Below, in pieces: positions 15,702 to 22,349 of a stretch of DNA of 24,157 nucleotides. The notes beneath the pieces were generated by a model that had not been told where the DNA came from, did no database searches, and saw only the letters and a list, made by a program, of their open reading frames with translations. Made by a program: the position numbers and the translations under genes. The stretch is from Bacillota bacterium (lineage in GTDB: Bacteria; Bacillota; Sulfobacillia; JAJZYS01; JAJYTV01). Position 1 is the stretch's first letter, and the number at the start of each line of letters is the position of its first letter. The stretch is from assembly GCA_021806845.1 (NCBI GenBank), contig JAKAPV010000007.1, forward strand, positions 1 through 24,157, given 5' to 3'.

Positions 15702-17663
15702 ATGGAAGTTACAGGGTTGACTCCCGAGGACCTCTTCGAGATCCGCCTGATCGGCGCGCCCGTCTTCTCTCCGGACGGGGAGGATATCCTGGTTACCGAA
15801 CAGTGGCTTGATCCAAAGGAGAACCGCTCCCGCACGCGCCTTCTCCTCTGCCGCACGGCGGACGGGTTGATAAGGCCCTTCACCCAGGGACCGTCTGACC
15901 GCCTGCCGGCCTGGTCCTGGGACTCCAGCGGGATCGCCTTTCTGCGCCAGGTGGACGGCAAGGCGCAGATCTTCCTGATGGCGGCGAACGGCGGGGAGCC
16001 GTATCAGGCTACGCGCCTGCGCCACGGCGTCGAGTCCTTCTGCTGGACCTTGGACGGGGCGGGTCTGATCCTGTCCGCGCCGCTCGCGGGTGGACGTCTC
16101 GAGGAGGGAAAGCCGCCGGAGCCTGCGGGCGACTTCGAGCGCTATACGACGGACGTGCGGCGGGTCACCCGCCTCTTCCACAAGATGGACGGCGAGGGCT
16201 TCTTCGACGAAACCCGCGCCGCGCTCGTGCACATGGATGTGGCAAGCGGCCGGCTGCGGGTGCTGGAGAGCGGGGATTACGACTGCGCCGAACCGGCCGT
16301 GTCGCCGCAGGGTGACCTCGTCGCCTATACGGCGGGCCGCCTTCCCGATCCCGATCGCCCTCCGGGCGTCGCCGACATCTACGTGCTTGCGCTCTCGGGC
16401 GGTCCGCCGCAGCGGCTCACGGAGGGCAGGTTCGAGGTGCGCCAGATCGCCTGGTCTCCCGACGGGCGCATGGTCTACTTCACCGCCGCCGATGCGGGCG
16501 ACCTCGGCTATGGCCACACGCGCCTCTACCGGGTGTCGCTCGGGGGGCGGATCGAGGCCCTGTCGCAGGAACTCGACCGTACCCTGGAGGACGCGAGTGG
16601 GACCGATATCGGCGCGCCGGACCGCGCACCGATCGTGCTCGCGGGAGAGAGCGTCTATTGCCTTGGCTCGAGCGAGGGGCGCGTCGGCATCTACCGGCGG
16701 GACGGGACCGGCGGATGGTCGCAGGAGGTCTTCAAAGACCGCTGCATCTACGGCTTCGACTACCACCCCGCCCAGGGGTTCGCGATCGCCTACGCGGACT
16801 TCCGCACGCCGTCCGCGCTGGCGATCTCCGGTCCGGCCGGCGAGCGCCTGCTCGTGCAGGGGGAGATGCCTGGGCGGGTGCAAGACGCCTTCACGCAGCC
16901 ACAGCACTTCCGGGTGCGCGCCGCCGGCGGGCCCGAAGTGGACTGCTGGCTCCTGCTGCCCGACGCGCCGACGGAGAAGGTGCCGCTCGTGCTCGAGGTG
17001 CACGGCGGCCCGATGGCGATGTACGGCATGCGCGCCCACTTCGAGTTCCAGATCCTGCGCGCGCAGGGATATGCGGTGCTCTTCTCAAATCCCCGCGGCA
17101 GCCAGGGCTACTTGGAGAGCTTTTGCAACGCCATCATCGGGCAGTGGGGGGACAAGGACTACAAGGATGTCATCGCGGCCGTCGACGGAGCGCTCTCGCG
17201 CTTTGCGCAGCTGGATCCCCTGCGCCTCGGCATCGCCGGCGGCAGCTACGGGGGATTCATGGTCAACTGGGCCATCGGCCACACGGACCGCTTTCGTGCC
17301 GCGGTCACCATGCGCTCCGTGGTGAACCGGATGAGCGCGATGGGCAGCTCGGACGTCGGTTTCGAACGCGTTGCGCAGTACGGGACGCTCTGGTGGGAGG
17401 ACCCTGCGCCGTACCTGCAGCAGTCGCCGCTCACCTACGCCTCGAACATGCGCACGCCGCTGCTGATCGAGCACCAGGAGCAGGACCTGCGCCTGCCGAT
17501 CGAGCAGGGAGAGCAGCTCTTCACCGCACTCAAATACCTCGGACGGACGGTGGAAATGCTCCGCTATCCCGGTGAGAGCCACGGCATGAGCCGCACCGGC
17601 AAGCCGTGGCACCGGGTCCACCGCCTACGGGCGATCCAGGACTGGTTCAGCCGGTATTTGTAG
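15702..17663 (+). CDS. S9 family serine peptidase (acylaminoacyl-peptidase/YuxL-like)
   Basis: A 653-residue cytosolic two-domain enzyme. Residues about 1-390 form a beta-propeller with repeated WD40/TolB-like blades (PVFSPDGEDI, AWSWDSSGI, AWSPDGRMVYF). The C-terminal alpha/beta hydrolase has nucleophile S515 in GGSYGG, acid D595 in EQDLRLP and base H627 in ESHGMSR. It is expected to cleave acylated amino acids or short peptides. The frame is open to 15642, but ATG 15702 is chosen because the family-typical N-terminus (LTPEDLFEIRLIGAPVFSPDG) starts there and the promoter lies immediately before it. Its last 17 bases overlap the end of the convergent GntR gene. Confidence 0.93.
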   Translation: MEVTGLTPEDLFEIRLIGAPVFSPDGEDILVTEQWLDPKENRSRTRLLLCRTADGLIRPFTQGPSDRLPAWSWDSSGIAFLRQVDGKAQIFLMAANGGEPYQATRLRHGVESFCWTLDGAGLILSAPLAGGRLEEGKPPEPAGDFERYTTDVRRVTRLFHKMDGEGFFDETRAALVHMDVASGRLRVLESGDYDCAEPAVSPQGDLVAYTAGRLPDPDRPPGVADIYVLALSGGPPQRLTEGRFEVRQIAWSPDGRMVYFTAADAGDLGYGHTRLYRVSLGGRIEALSQELDRTLEDASGTDIGAPDRAPIVLAGESVYCLGSSEGRVGIYRRDGTGGWSQEVFKDRCIYGFDYHPAQGFAIAYADFRTPSALAISGPAGERLLVQGEMPGRVQDAFTQPQHFRVRAAGGPEVDCWLLLPDAPTEKVPLVLEVHGGPMAMYGMRAHFEFQILRAQGYAVLFSNPRGSQGYLESFCNAIIGQWGDKDYKDVIAAVDGALSRFAQLDPLRLGIAGGSYGGFMVNWAIGHTDRFRAAVTMRSVVNRMSAMGSSDVGFERVAQYGTLWWEDPAPYLQQSPLTYASNMRTPLLIEHQEQDLRLPIEQGEQLFTALKYLGRTVEMLRYPGESHGMSRTGKPWHRVHRLRAIQDWFSRYL

Positions 17664-18255
17664 GCGAGAGCGCTTCGCTGGAGAGCACTTCCGAGACGAG
17701 GTCGCGCGCGAGCTGCGGCTGTGCCCGTCCGATGGACGCCACAAGGCGCTGGTGGCTGCGCAGGCGCTCTGCGAGGTCGCCCTGCGGAGGACCTGCGTAG
17801 GCGGCTTCGAGCAGCGGCCGCGTCATGGCGGCGAGCACACTGTTCTGCGCCACGGAGAGGAGACAGACGTGCAGGTCGTGTTCGGCCTCCCAATATTCTT
17901 GCGGCGTGGTCGCGGCGTACATGCGCCGCAGGTGGTCGCGCAGGCGCGCATGGCCCGTCGGTCCGGCGCGCAACGCGGCGATCGCCGCGATCTCACCCTC
18001 GAGCACTGCGCGCGCCTCAAGCGCCTCCAAACTCTGGGGATCGGGTGCCGCGCTGCGGACGAAGGCCTGTCTGCCTTGTCCCCCCGAAATGCGCCCTTGG
18101 GCGCGCAGGATGGCGAGCGCCTCGCGCACCATGGCGCGGCTCGCGCCGAGCAGGGCGGCGAGCTGCCGTTCCGACGGCAAGAGGGCATCTTGGTCCTGGC
18201 AGAAGCGGCTGGCGATGACGTCCGCCAAGCGTTCGGGAAGGCGACCGTCCGGCAT
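17647..18255 (-). CDS. GntR family transcriptional regulator, FadR subfamily
   Basis: Encodes 202 residues. The winged helix (about 5-70) contains the GntR hallmark LPSERQLAALLGASRAMVREALAILRAQG (about 26-54). The C-terminal all-helical FCD ligand domain (about 75-195) includes AEHDLHVCLL and SHQRLVASI, which hold two of the usual metal-binding histidines. Ligands of this subfamily are mostly small carboxylates. ATG at 18255 follows GGAGGG at eight bases; the frame is open to 18285. It diverges from the nucleotidyltransferase gene and converges on the S9 peptidase gene with a 17-base overlap. Its target is unknown; autoregulation and control of the divergent gene are possible. Confidence 0.9.
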   Translation of the reverse strand: MPDGRLPERLADVIASRFCQDQDALLPSERQLAALLGASRAMVREALAILRAQGRISGGQGRQAFVRSAAPDPQSLEALEARAVLEGEIAAIAALRAGPTGHARLRDHLRRMYAATTPQEYWEAEHDLHVCLLSVAQNSVLAAMTRPLLEAAYAGPPQGDLAERLRSHQRLVASIGRAQPQLARDLVSEVLSSEALSPTNTG

Positions 18256-18275
18256 ATTCCGATCCCTCCGGTCAG

Positions 18276-18284
18276 ATCGTAGCA
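18276..18284 (-). promoter_or_regulatory. Extended -10 promoter of the GntR gene
   Basis: On the minus strand TGC-TACGAT lies just upstream of GGAGGG and the ATG. It implies a 5' leader of only about 15 bases. TTGACG (plus 18294-18299) lies upstream but only 12 bases from the -10 box. Confidence 0.45.
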
Positions 18285-18362
18285 CGGCGTGAGCGTCAAA
18301 AAGCGTCGTTTCCGGGCGGGTTGCGTCAGGATCTCGGCGCTTTGAACGGGGGGCAAGGAGTG

Positions 18363-19127
18363 ATGGTTTTGTGCCGCAGCCTGACCGACCTCGAGGACGC
18401 GGAACTCAGGTCGGCCCTGCACGCCTTCGGCCAGGCGGCGCGATCTCTTCTGCAGGATGCGCTGGTCGGTGTCTACGTGACCGGTTCCCTCGTCATGGGA
18501 GACTACCAGCCTGCCTCGAGCGACATCGACTTCCTCGCGGTGACGTCGTCTCCGCTCGCGCAAACGGACGTGCCGCGGATCGCCGCACTGCACCTCTCGC
18601 TGCAGCGGGCGCACCAGCAGGCGAGGAGGCTCGAGGGAGCCTACGCAGCGGCGGGGCGGCTGTCCGCGAGCGGCATCGCGGGGCTCATCGTGACTGTCGG
18701 GTCCGGGAAGCAGGCGGCGCTTTCCCCCAGCGACTACACCGCCGACAATATGTGGGCGCTCCGGCATTGCGCGTTCGCTGTCGACGGTCCGCCGCCCACC
18801 TCCGTCATGCCTCCGGTCGCGGCGGACGACGTGCGAGCGGCGCTGCGGGACTACCTTGCGGAGCTCGTCGCGCGCGCGCAGAGCGCGCATGGCAACCCCG
18901 TAGACACACTGCTGAATATCGCGCGGTGCCTATTCGGCATCGAACGGGGCAGAGCCTGCACGAAGGCGGAGGCAGCCGAGTGGCTGGGCGGCCGCGAGCC
19001 TTCGCTTCGGGACGCGCTATCCGCGGCGCAGAGCCTCCGGGCCGGCGGGATGCGAGATGGGGACGGCGACGCGGTGCGCAGGGGGCTCGGCGGTGCCAGC
19101 GCAGTCGCGCGCCGGATCCTCGCTTGA
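18363..19127 (+). CDS. AadA-like aminoglycoside nucleotidyltransferase family protein
   Basis: Encodes 254 residues. The nucleotidyltransferase core shows GS (41-42) followed by D54-x-D56 in GSLVMGDYQPASSDIDF, which bind nucleotide and magnesium. The C-terminal helical region has the AadA-family segment around LLNIARCLFGIERGRACTKAEAAEWL. Relatives adenylylate streptomycin/spectinomycin or other substrates; chromosomal copies are often of unproven activity. The start is uncertain: ATG 18363 has GGGGGG nine bases before it, while TTG 18369 would fit the AAGGAG better, and the frame is open to 18321. It diverges from the GntR gene. Confidence 0.82.
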   Translation: MVLCRSLTDLEDAELRSALHAFGQAARSLLQDALVGVYVTGSLVMGDYQPASSDIDFLAVTSSPLAQTDVPRIAALHLSLQRAHQQARRLEGAYAAAGRLSASGIAGLIVTVGSGKQAALSPSDYTADNMWALRHCAFAVDGPPPTSVMPPVAADDVRAALRDYLAELVARAQSAHGNPVDTLLNIARCLFGIERGRACTKAEAAEWLGGREPSLRDALSAAQSLRAGGMRDGDGDAVRRGLGGASAVARRILA

Positions 19128-19244
19128 AGCGCGAGGCGCCGCCTCTGCTGGCGGCGTCTCGCGTAAGCTTCACGCGCAAGGGCGATGGCGCATTCCTCGG
19201 CCACTGGCTCATCTTGCCGGCTGAGGTACATCTGAGGTATCAGC

Positions 19245-19480
19245 GCCCGCGCGAACAGCCGATCGAGGTGGAGGTGCGCAGCGGGGACGAGCCAGTGCAT
19301 GTCGTGGCCGACGCAGGCGCGATCCGCGTGCTTCCTAGCAAGGCCGCGTCACCGCCGTTGTGCGTGGGGCACCGGGGCTGATCCTCGGCGTGTTCACCGG
19401 AAAGCTGCCGCTGGATGCGGCGAGATCGAAAGGTCTGGAGATCGACGGTGACGCGTCTGCGGTGAAACGCATCGGGCCGG
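19245..19480 (+). pseudogene. Frameshifted remnant resembling an SCP2-like C-terminal domain
   Basis: Two short segments in different frames read like one domain. Up to about 19350, one frame gives DEPVHVVADAGAIRVLPSKA. From about 19348, the frame one base back gives VVRGAPGLILGVFTGKLPLD and then LEIDGDASAVKRI. This matches the strand and helix pattern with VxGDP..LL..LTGRLPLDEA...G.L.xEGD found in SCP2-like domains attached to HxlR-type or related regulators. A single-base loss, or a two-base gain, would explain it. No N-terminal domain is recognisable upstream, so it is a degraded fragment; a sequencing error is less likely but possible. The rest of 19128-19555 holds nothing else I can support. 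Confidence 0.42.
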
Positions 19481-19555
19481 ACTTCGTCGGCTCCCGTCAG
19501 CCGTGTGCATGGCAGCTGCGGCAAAGATTTTCGGCATTTCGCGTGCACGCCTGCG

Positions 19556-19584
19556 TTGCATTCTGCCGGCAGCCGTGCTAACGT
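19556..19584 (+). promoter_or_regulatory. Promoter of the T-box-controlled aromatic operon
   Basis: TTGCAT and TAACGT are separated by exactly 17 bases, and TGC precedes the -10 box. Transcription would start near 19591, about 315 bases before the first gene, leaving room for a full T-box leader. Confidence 0.7.
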
Positions 19585-19590
19585 ACGCAC

Positions 19591-19877
19591 CAATATAGTT
19601 TCAAGGCATTGAAGGGGCAAAGTAGGCCGGAGAGCGCCGGACAGAGAGGGGAGCAAGCGCTGCGAGCTCCCTGCGGCGGACCTGGCGCGAAGTTCGCCCC
19701 GGAGCTGCGCCCTGAAGCCCGCAAGGGTGCGTAGGAGGCGCCGGCAGCCCACCGTTAACGGGGCCGGGTGTCGGAGGACCTCCTCCCGCACCGACAGAGC
19801 GGTCGCTCACCGGCGGCCAAGCAGGGTGGTACCGCGGGCACTGGCTCGTCCCTCATCGGGGCGGGCGTTTTTGTTTT
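19591..19877 (+). promoter_or_regulatory. T-box riboswitch, specifier UUC (tRNA-Phe)
   Basis: The hallmark T-box sequence AGGGTGGTACCGCG is at 19823-19836. Upstream, the specifier-loop pattern GAA-G-TTC-GCCCC puts a UUC codon at 19693-19695; the helix GCGCC (19633-19637) with GGCGC (19684-19688) closes the loop on one side. UUC would pair with anticodon GAA of tRNA-Phe, and the antiterminator bulge UGGU pairs with an ACCA acceptor end, consistent with the A73 discriminator usual for tRNA-Phe. Uncharged tRNA-Phe should therefore stabilise the antiterminator and allow transcription of the two downstream genes. The exact leader start and the rest of stem I are not resolved by eye. Confidence 0.93.
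19844..19877 (+). terminator. Intrinsic terminator of the T-box leader
   Basis: GCTCGTCCC (19844-19852) pairs with GGGGCGGGC (19858-19866), with two G-U pairs, around TCATC. The run GTTTTTGTTTT follows. It is the off state of the riboswitch, 28 bases before the DAHP synthase start. Confidence 0.9.
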
Positions 19878-19905
19878 CCAAGAGACGCGAGGGAGGCGAC
19901 GGGCG

Positions 19906-20988
19906 ATGGCAGGAGAGCTTCTGGTGACGCGAGATGCCGGCATGACGCGCGAGGTGGCCGTGGGGTTCTCCGTTCGCTTTGGCGGCAAGGAGCCCGTCGT
20001 CATCGCCGGTCCCTGCTCCGTCGAGTCGGAAGCGCAGATCATCGAGAGCGCGCGTGCCGTGCGCGCCGCGGGTGCGAGCATGCTGCGCGGCGGCGCCTTC
20101 AAGCCGCGCACGTCGCCATACTCCTTCCAGGGGCTCGGCCAGGAGGGACTGCGGCTGCTCGCGAAGGCGCGCGAAGAGACGGGCCTGCCCGTGGTGACGG
20201 AGGTGCTGGACCCGGCGGACCTGCCGCTCGTGGCGGAGCACGCCGACATGCTGCAGATCGGGGCGCGCAACATGCAGAACTACAGCCTCCTGCGCCAGGC
20301 GGCCCGCGCCGGCCGCCCGGTCCTCCTCAAGCGCGGCCCCGGCGCGACGCTCGAGGAGTGGCTGCACGCGGCGGAATACCTTTTGGCCGAGGGCAACGAG
20401 GGCGTCGTGCTCTGCGAACGCGGCATCCGCTCGTTTGAAACGTACACGCGCTACACGCTCGACCTTCCGTCCGCGCTCGCGGCGAAGCAGCGCACGCACC
20501 TCCCGGTCATCGCGGACCCGAGCCACGGCACGGGGCGTCGCGAACTTGTCGCGCCCATGAGCAGGGCATCTCTCGCGGCCGGTCTCGACGGCCTGATGCT
20601 CGAGGTGCACCCCTCGCCCGACAGCGCGCTGAGCGACGCGGCCCAGACGCTCTCGACGGAGGAGTTCCAGGGGCTCATGGCTTCGCTCCGGATCGCGCCC
20701 GGGACGGACGATCTCCCCTCGCTGCGGGCGGCCGTCGACGAGGTGGACGAAGCGATTCTCGACCTCCTTTGGCGGCGCATGGAGCTCTCCGGCCGGATCG
20801 GCGCCGCCAAGCGGCAGCTCGGCCTCGCGGTGCACCAGGCGGAGCGCGAGGTAGCCATCCTCGGCCGGCTCGCGGCACAGGCGTCGCAGGCGCTGGCCCC
20901 TGAGAGCCTCGCGCGCATCTGGGAAGCCATTCTCGGCGCCTCGCGCGCCGTGCAGGCAGACGGCCGAGCGGCGGGGGAGAGCGCGTGA
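19906..20988 (+). CDS. DAHP synthase (type I-beta) fused to C-terminal chorismate mutase
   Basis: A bifunctional 360-residue enzyme. Residues about 20-262 are the DAHP synthase barrel, joining phosphoenolpyruvate and erythrose 4-phosphate: AGPCSVES with metal ligand C37, GGAFKPRTSPYSFQG, LKRG, and metal ligands near H207 (ADPSHGTG), E233 and D244. Residues about 270-350 are an AroQ-type chorismate mutase: LRAAVDEVDEAILDLLWRR, with catalytic-type Arg and Lys residues and a closing helix. Bacillus-type fusions carry the mutase at the N-terminus, so the order is reversed here. The ACT-like N-terminal domain of Thermotoga enzymes is absent. ATG 19906 has GGGAGG nine bases upstream; the frame opens earlier inside the riboswitch. 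It overlaps pheA by four bases (GTGA). Confidence 0.95.
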   Translation: MAGELLVTRDAGMTREVAVGFSVRFGGKEPVVIAGPCSVESEAQIIESARAVRAAGASMLRGGAFKPRTSPYSFQGLGQEGLRLLAKAREETGLPVVTEVLDPADLPLVAEHADMLQIGARNMQNYSLLRQAARAGRPVLLKRGPGATLEEWLHAAEYLLAEGNEGVVLCERGIRSFETYTRYTLDLPSALAAKQRTHLPVIADPSHGTGRRELVAPMSRASLAAGLDGLMLEVHPSPDSALSDAAQTLSTEEFQGLMASLRIAPGTDDLPSLRAAVDEVDEAILDLLWRRMELSGRIGAAKRQLGLAVHQAEREVAILGRLAAQASQALAPESLARIWEAILGASRAVQADGRAAGESA

Positions 20989-21812
20989 GCGGCGGCGGAG
21001 CCTTGCGCATCGCGATCCAGGGCGAGCGGGGCGCCTACAGCGAGGAGGCGGCGCTCGCGCTCTACGGGAGGGAGATCGAAGTGCTGCCGCGCCGCACGCT
21101 CGCGGACGTCTTCGCGGCGCTCGCTGCGGAGGAGGCCGACGGCGCCGCCGTGCCGGTCGAGAACTCGCGGGCCGGCACGGTCGTTGAGGCCTACGACGAA
21201 CTGGTGCGCCATCCCTTCGCCGTCTATGGCGAGCACCTGCAGCCGATCCACCACTGTCTTTTGGGCCTGCCGGGCTCAGAGCTTTCCGGCATCCGGCACG
21301 TGAAGTCGCACCCGCAGGCCCTCTCGCAGTGCCGGGAATACCTGCGCGCGCGGGGCATTGATGCGGTCGCCGCCTACGACACGGCCGGCAGCGCGAAGGA
21401 TCTCGCCGCGGTGGGCGACCCCGCCGTGGCGGCGATCGCCTCGCGCAGGGCCGGGGAGATCTACGGCCTCAGCATCCTGGCGACCGAGATCGAGGACGCG
21501 AAGGACAACCAGACCCTCTTCTACGCCGTCGGAGCGCCGCCGCGCGCCGCCGGCGGGGGAGCGGGACGCACCGTCGTCGCGTTCCACGTGGCGAACCGGC
21601 CGCAGGCCCTCGTGTCCTGCCTCGAGCCCTTCGCGTCGCGGGGTCTCAATCTCTCGAAGCTCGAGTCGCGGCCGAGCGGCCTGCGGCCGTTCGAGTACGT
21701 CTTCTACACCGTCGTGGACAGCCATGTGTCGGAAGCCGCGTGCGCCGAGGCCATGTCAGAGCTGCGGGAGAGGGCGGCCGCGGCGCGGGTGCTCGGATCA
21801 TATCGGCTGTAG
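20985..21812 (+). CDS. pheA: Prephenate dehydratase
   Basis: Converts prephenate to phenylpyruvate, the precursor of phenylalanine. The protein has 275 residues: a catalytic periplasmic-binding-type fold (about 7-182) with GERGAYSEEAA, PVENSRAGTV, SHPQALSQC and AYDTAGSA, then a C-terminal ACT domain (about 195-275) with RPQALVSCLEPF and the phenylalanine-site motif ESRP (227-230). The usual TRF motif reads T177-L178-F179, so the catalytic threonine is kept but the arginine is lost. GTG start, overlapping the DAHP synthase stop, with GGGGGAG upstream. With its partner and the Phe T-box this forms a dedicated phenylalanine branch with feedback expected through the ACT domain. Confidence 0.95.
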   Translation: MSGGGALRIAIQGERGAYSEEAALALYGREIEVLPRRTLADVFAALAAEEADGAAVPVENSRAGTVVEAYDELVRHPFAVYGEHLQPIHHCLLGLPGSELSGIRHVKSHPQALSQCREYLRARGIDAVAAYDTAGSAKDLAAVGDPAVAAIASRRAGEIYGLSILATEIEDAKDNQTLFYAVGAPPRAAGGGAGRTVVAFHVANRPQALVSCLEPFASRGLNLSKLESRPSGLRPFEYVFYTVVDSHVSEAACAEAMSELRERAAAARVLGSYRL

Positions 21813-21817
21813 GCGCC

Positions 21818-21846
21818 TTGTCACGCGGTGCCGGGATTGGTAGCCT
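21818..21846 (+). promoter_or_regulatory. Promoter of the acyl-CoA gene cluster
   Basis: TTGTCA and TAGCCT are separated by exactly 17 bases, directly after the pheA stop. Transcription would start near 21853, about five bases before the ATG of the thioesterase gene. Confidence 0.5.
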
Positions 21847-21857
21847 CTTCGTGGGTG

Positions 21858-22349
21858 ATGAGTTTGTCGGACACCGCTGGCAAGCGCGTAGGGCACTCCC
21901 GGGTCGAGATGACGGAGATGGTTATGCCAAACGACGCGAATCCGCTGGGGACGATTTTCGGCGGCCGCGTCATGCAGCTTATGGACATCGCCGCCAGCAT
22001 CGCGGCCTATCGCCACGCGCGCTGCAACGTCGTGACCCTGTCGGTGGACAGCCTCGAGTTCCGGCGTCCCATCCGGGTCGGGCACGCGGTGGTTCTGCAT
22101 GCCTGGCTGAACTGGGCAGGTCGCACATCCATGGAAGTGCAGGTCGAGGTCTACTCGGAGGACCTGATGACCGGTGAGCACGCGCGCACGTCGACGGCAT
22201 TCTTCACGTTCGTGGCCGTCGGCCCGGAAGGCAGGCCCCAGCCCGTTCCTCCCCTCCTGACGCTGTCGCAAGAGGAGGAGCGGCGCTTCCAGGAGGCCGC
22301 GCAGCGGCGCGCGGAACGGCTGCGGCGCAAGGAGAGGGAGGAGAACTGA
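21858..22349 (+). CDS. Hotdog-fold acyl-CoA thioesterase
   Basis: Encodes 163 residues of the YciA/ACOT hotdog family, which hydrolyses acyl-CoA to free acid and CoA. The signature NANPLGTIFGG-like segment (PNDANPLGTIFGGRVMQLMD, 24-43) contains the putative catalytic N28 and D43, followed by VVTLSVDSLEFRRPIRVG and the strand GRTSMEVQVEVYSED. A charged helical tail (EEERRFQEAAQRRAERLRRKEREE) ends the protein. The frame is open from GTG 21828; ATG 21858 is favoured because homologous sequence starts after it and the promoter overlaps the earlier part. No good Shine-Dalgarno precedes it. It shares one base with the thiolase gene. Confidence 0.88.
   Translation: MSLSDTAGKRVGHSRVEMTEMVMPNDANPLGTIFGGRVMQLMDIAASIAAYRHARCNVVTLSVDSLEFRRPIRVGHAVVLHAWLNWAGRTSMEVQVEVYSEDLMTGEHARTSTAFFTFVAVGPEGRPQPVPPLLTLSQEEERRFQEAAQRRAERLRRKEREEN

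Noticed and set aside
19768..19905. N-terminal extension of the DAHP synthase frame
   Set aside because: It runs through the T-box antiterminator and terminator; the family N-terminus and ribosome site are at 19906.
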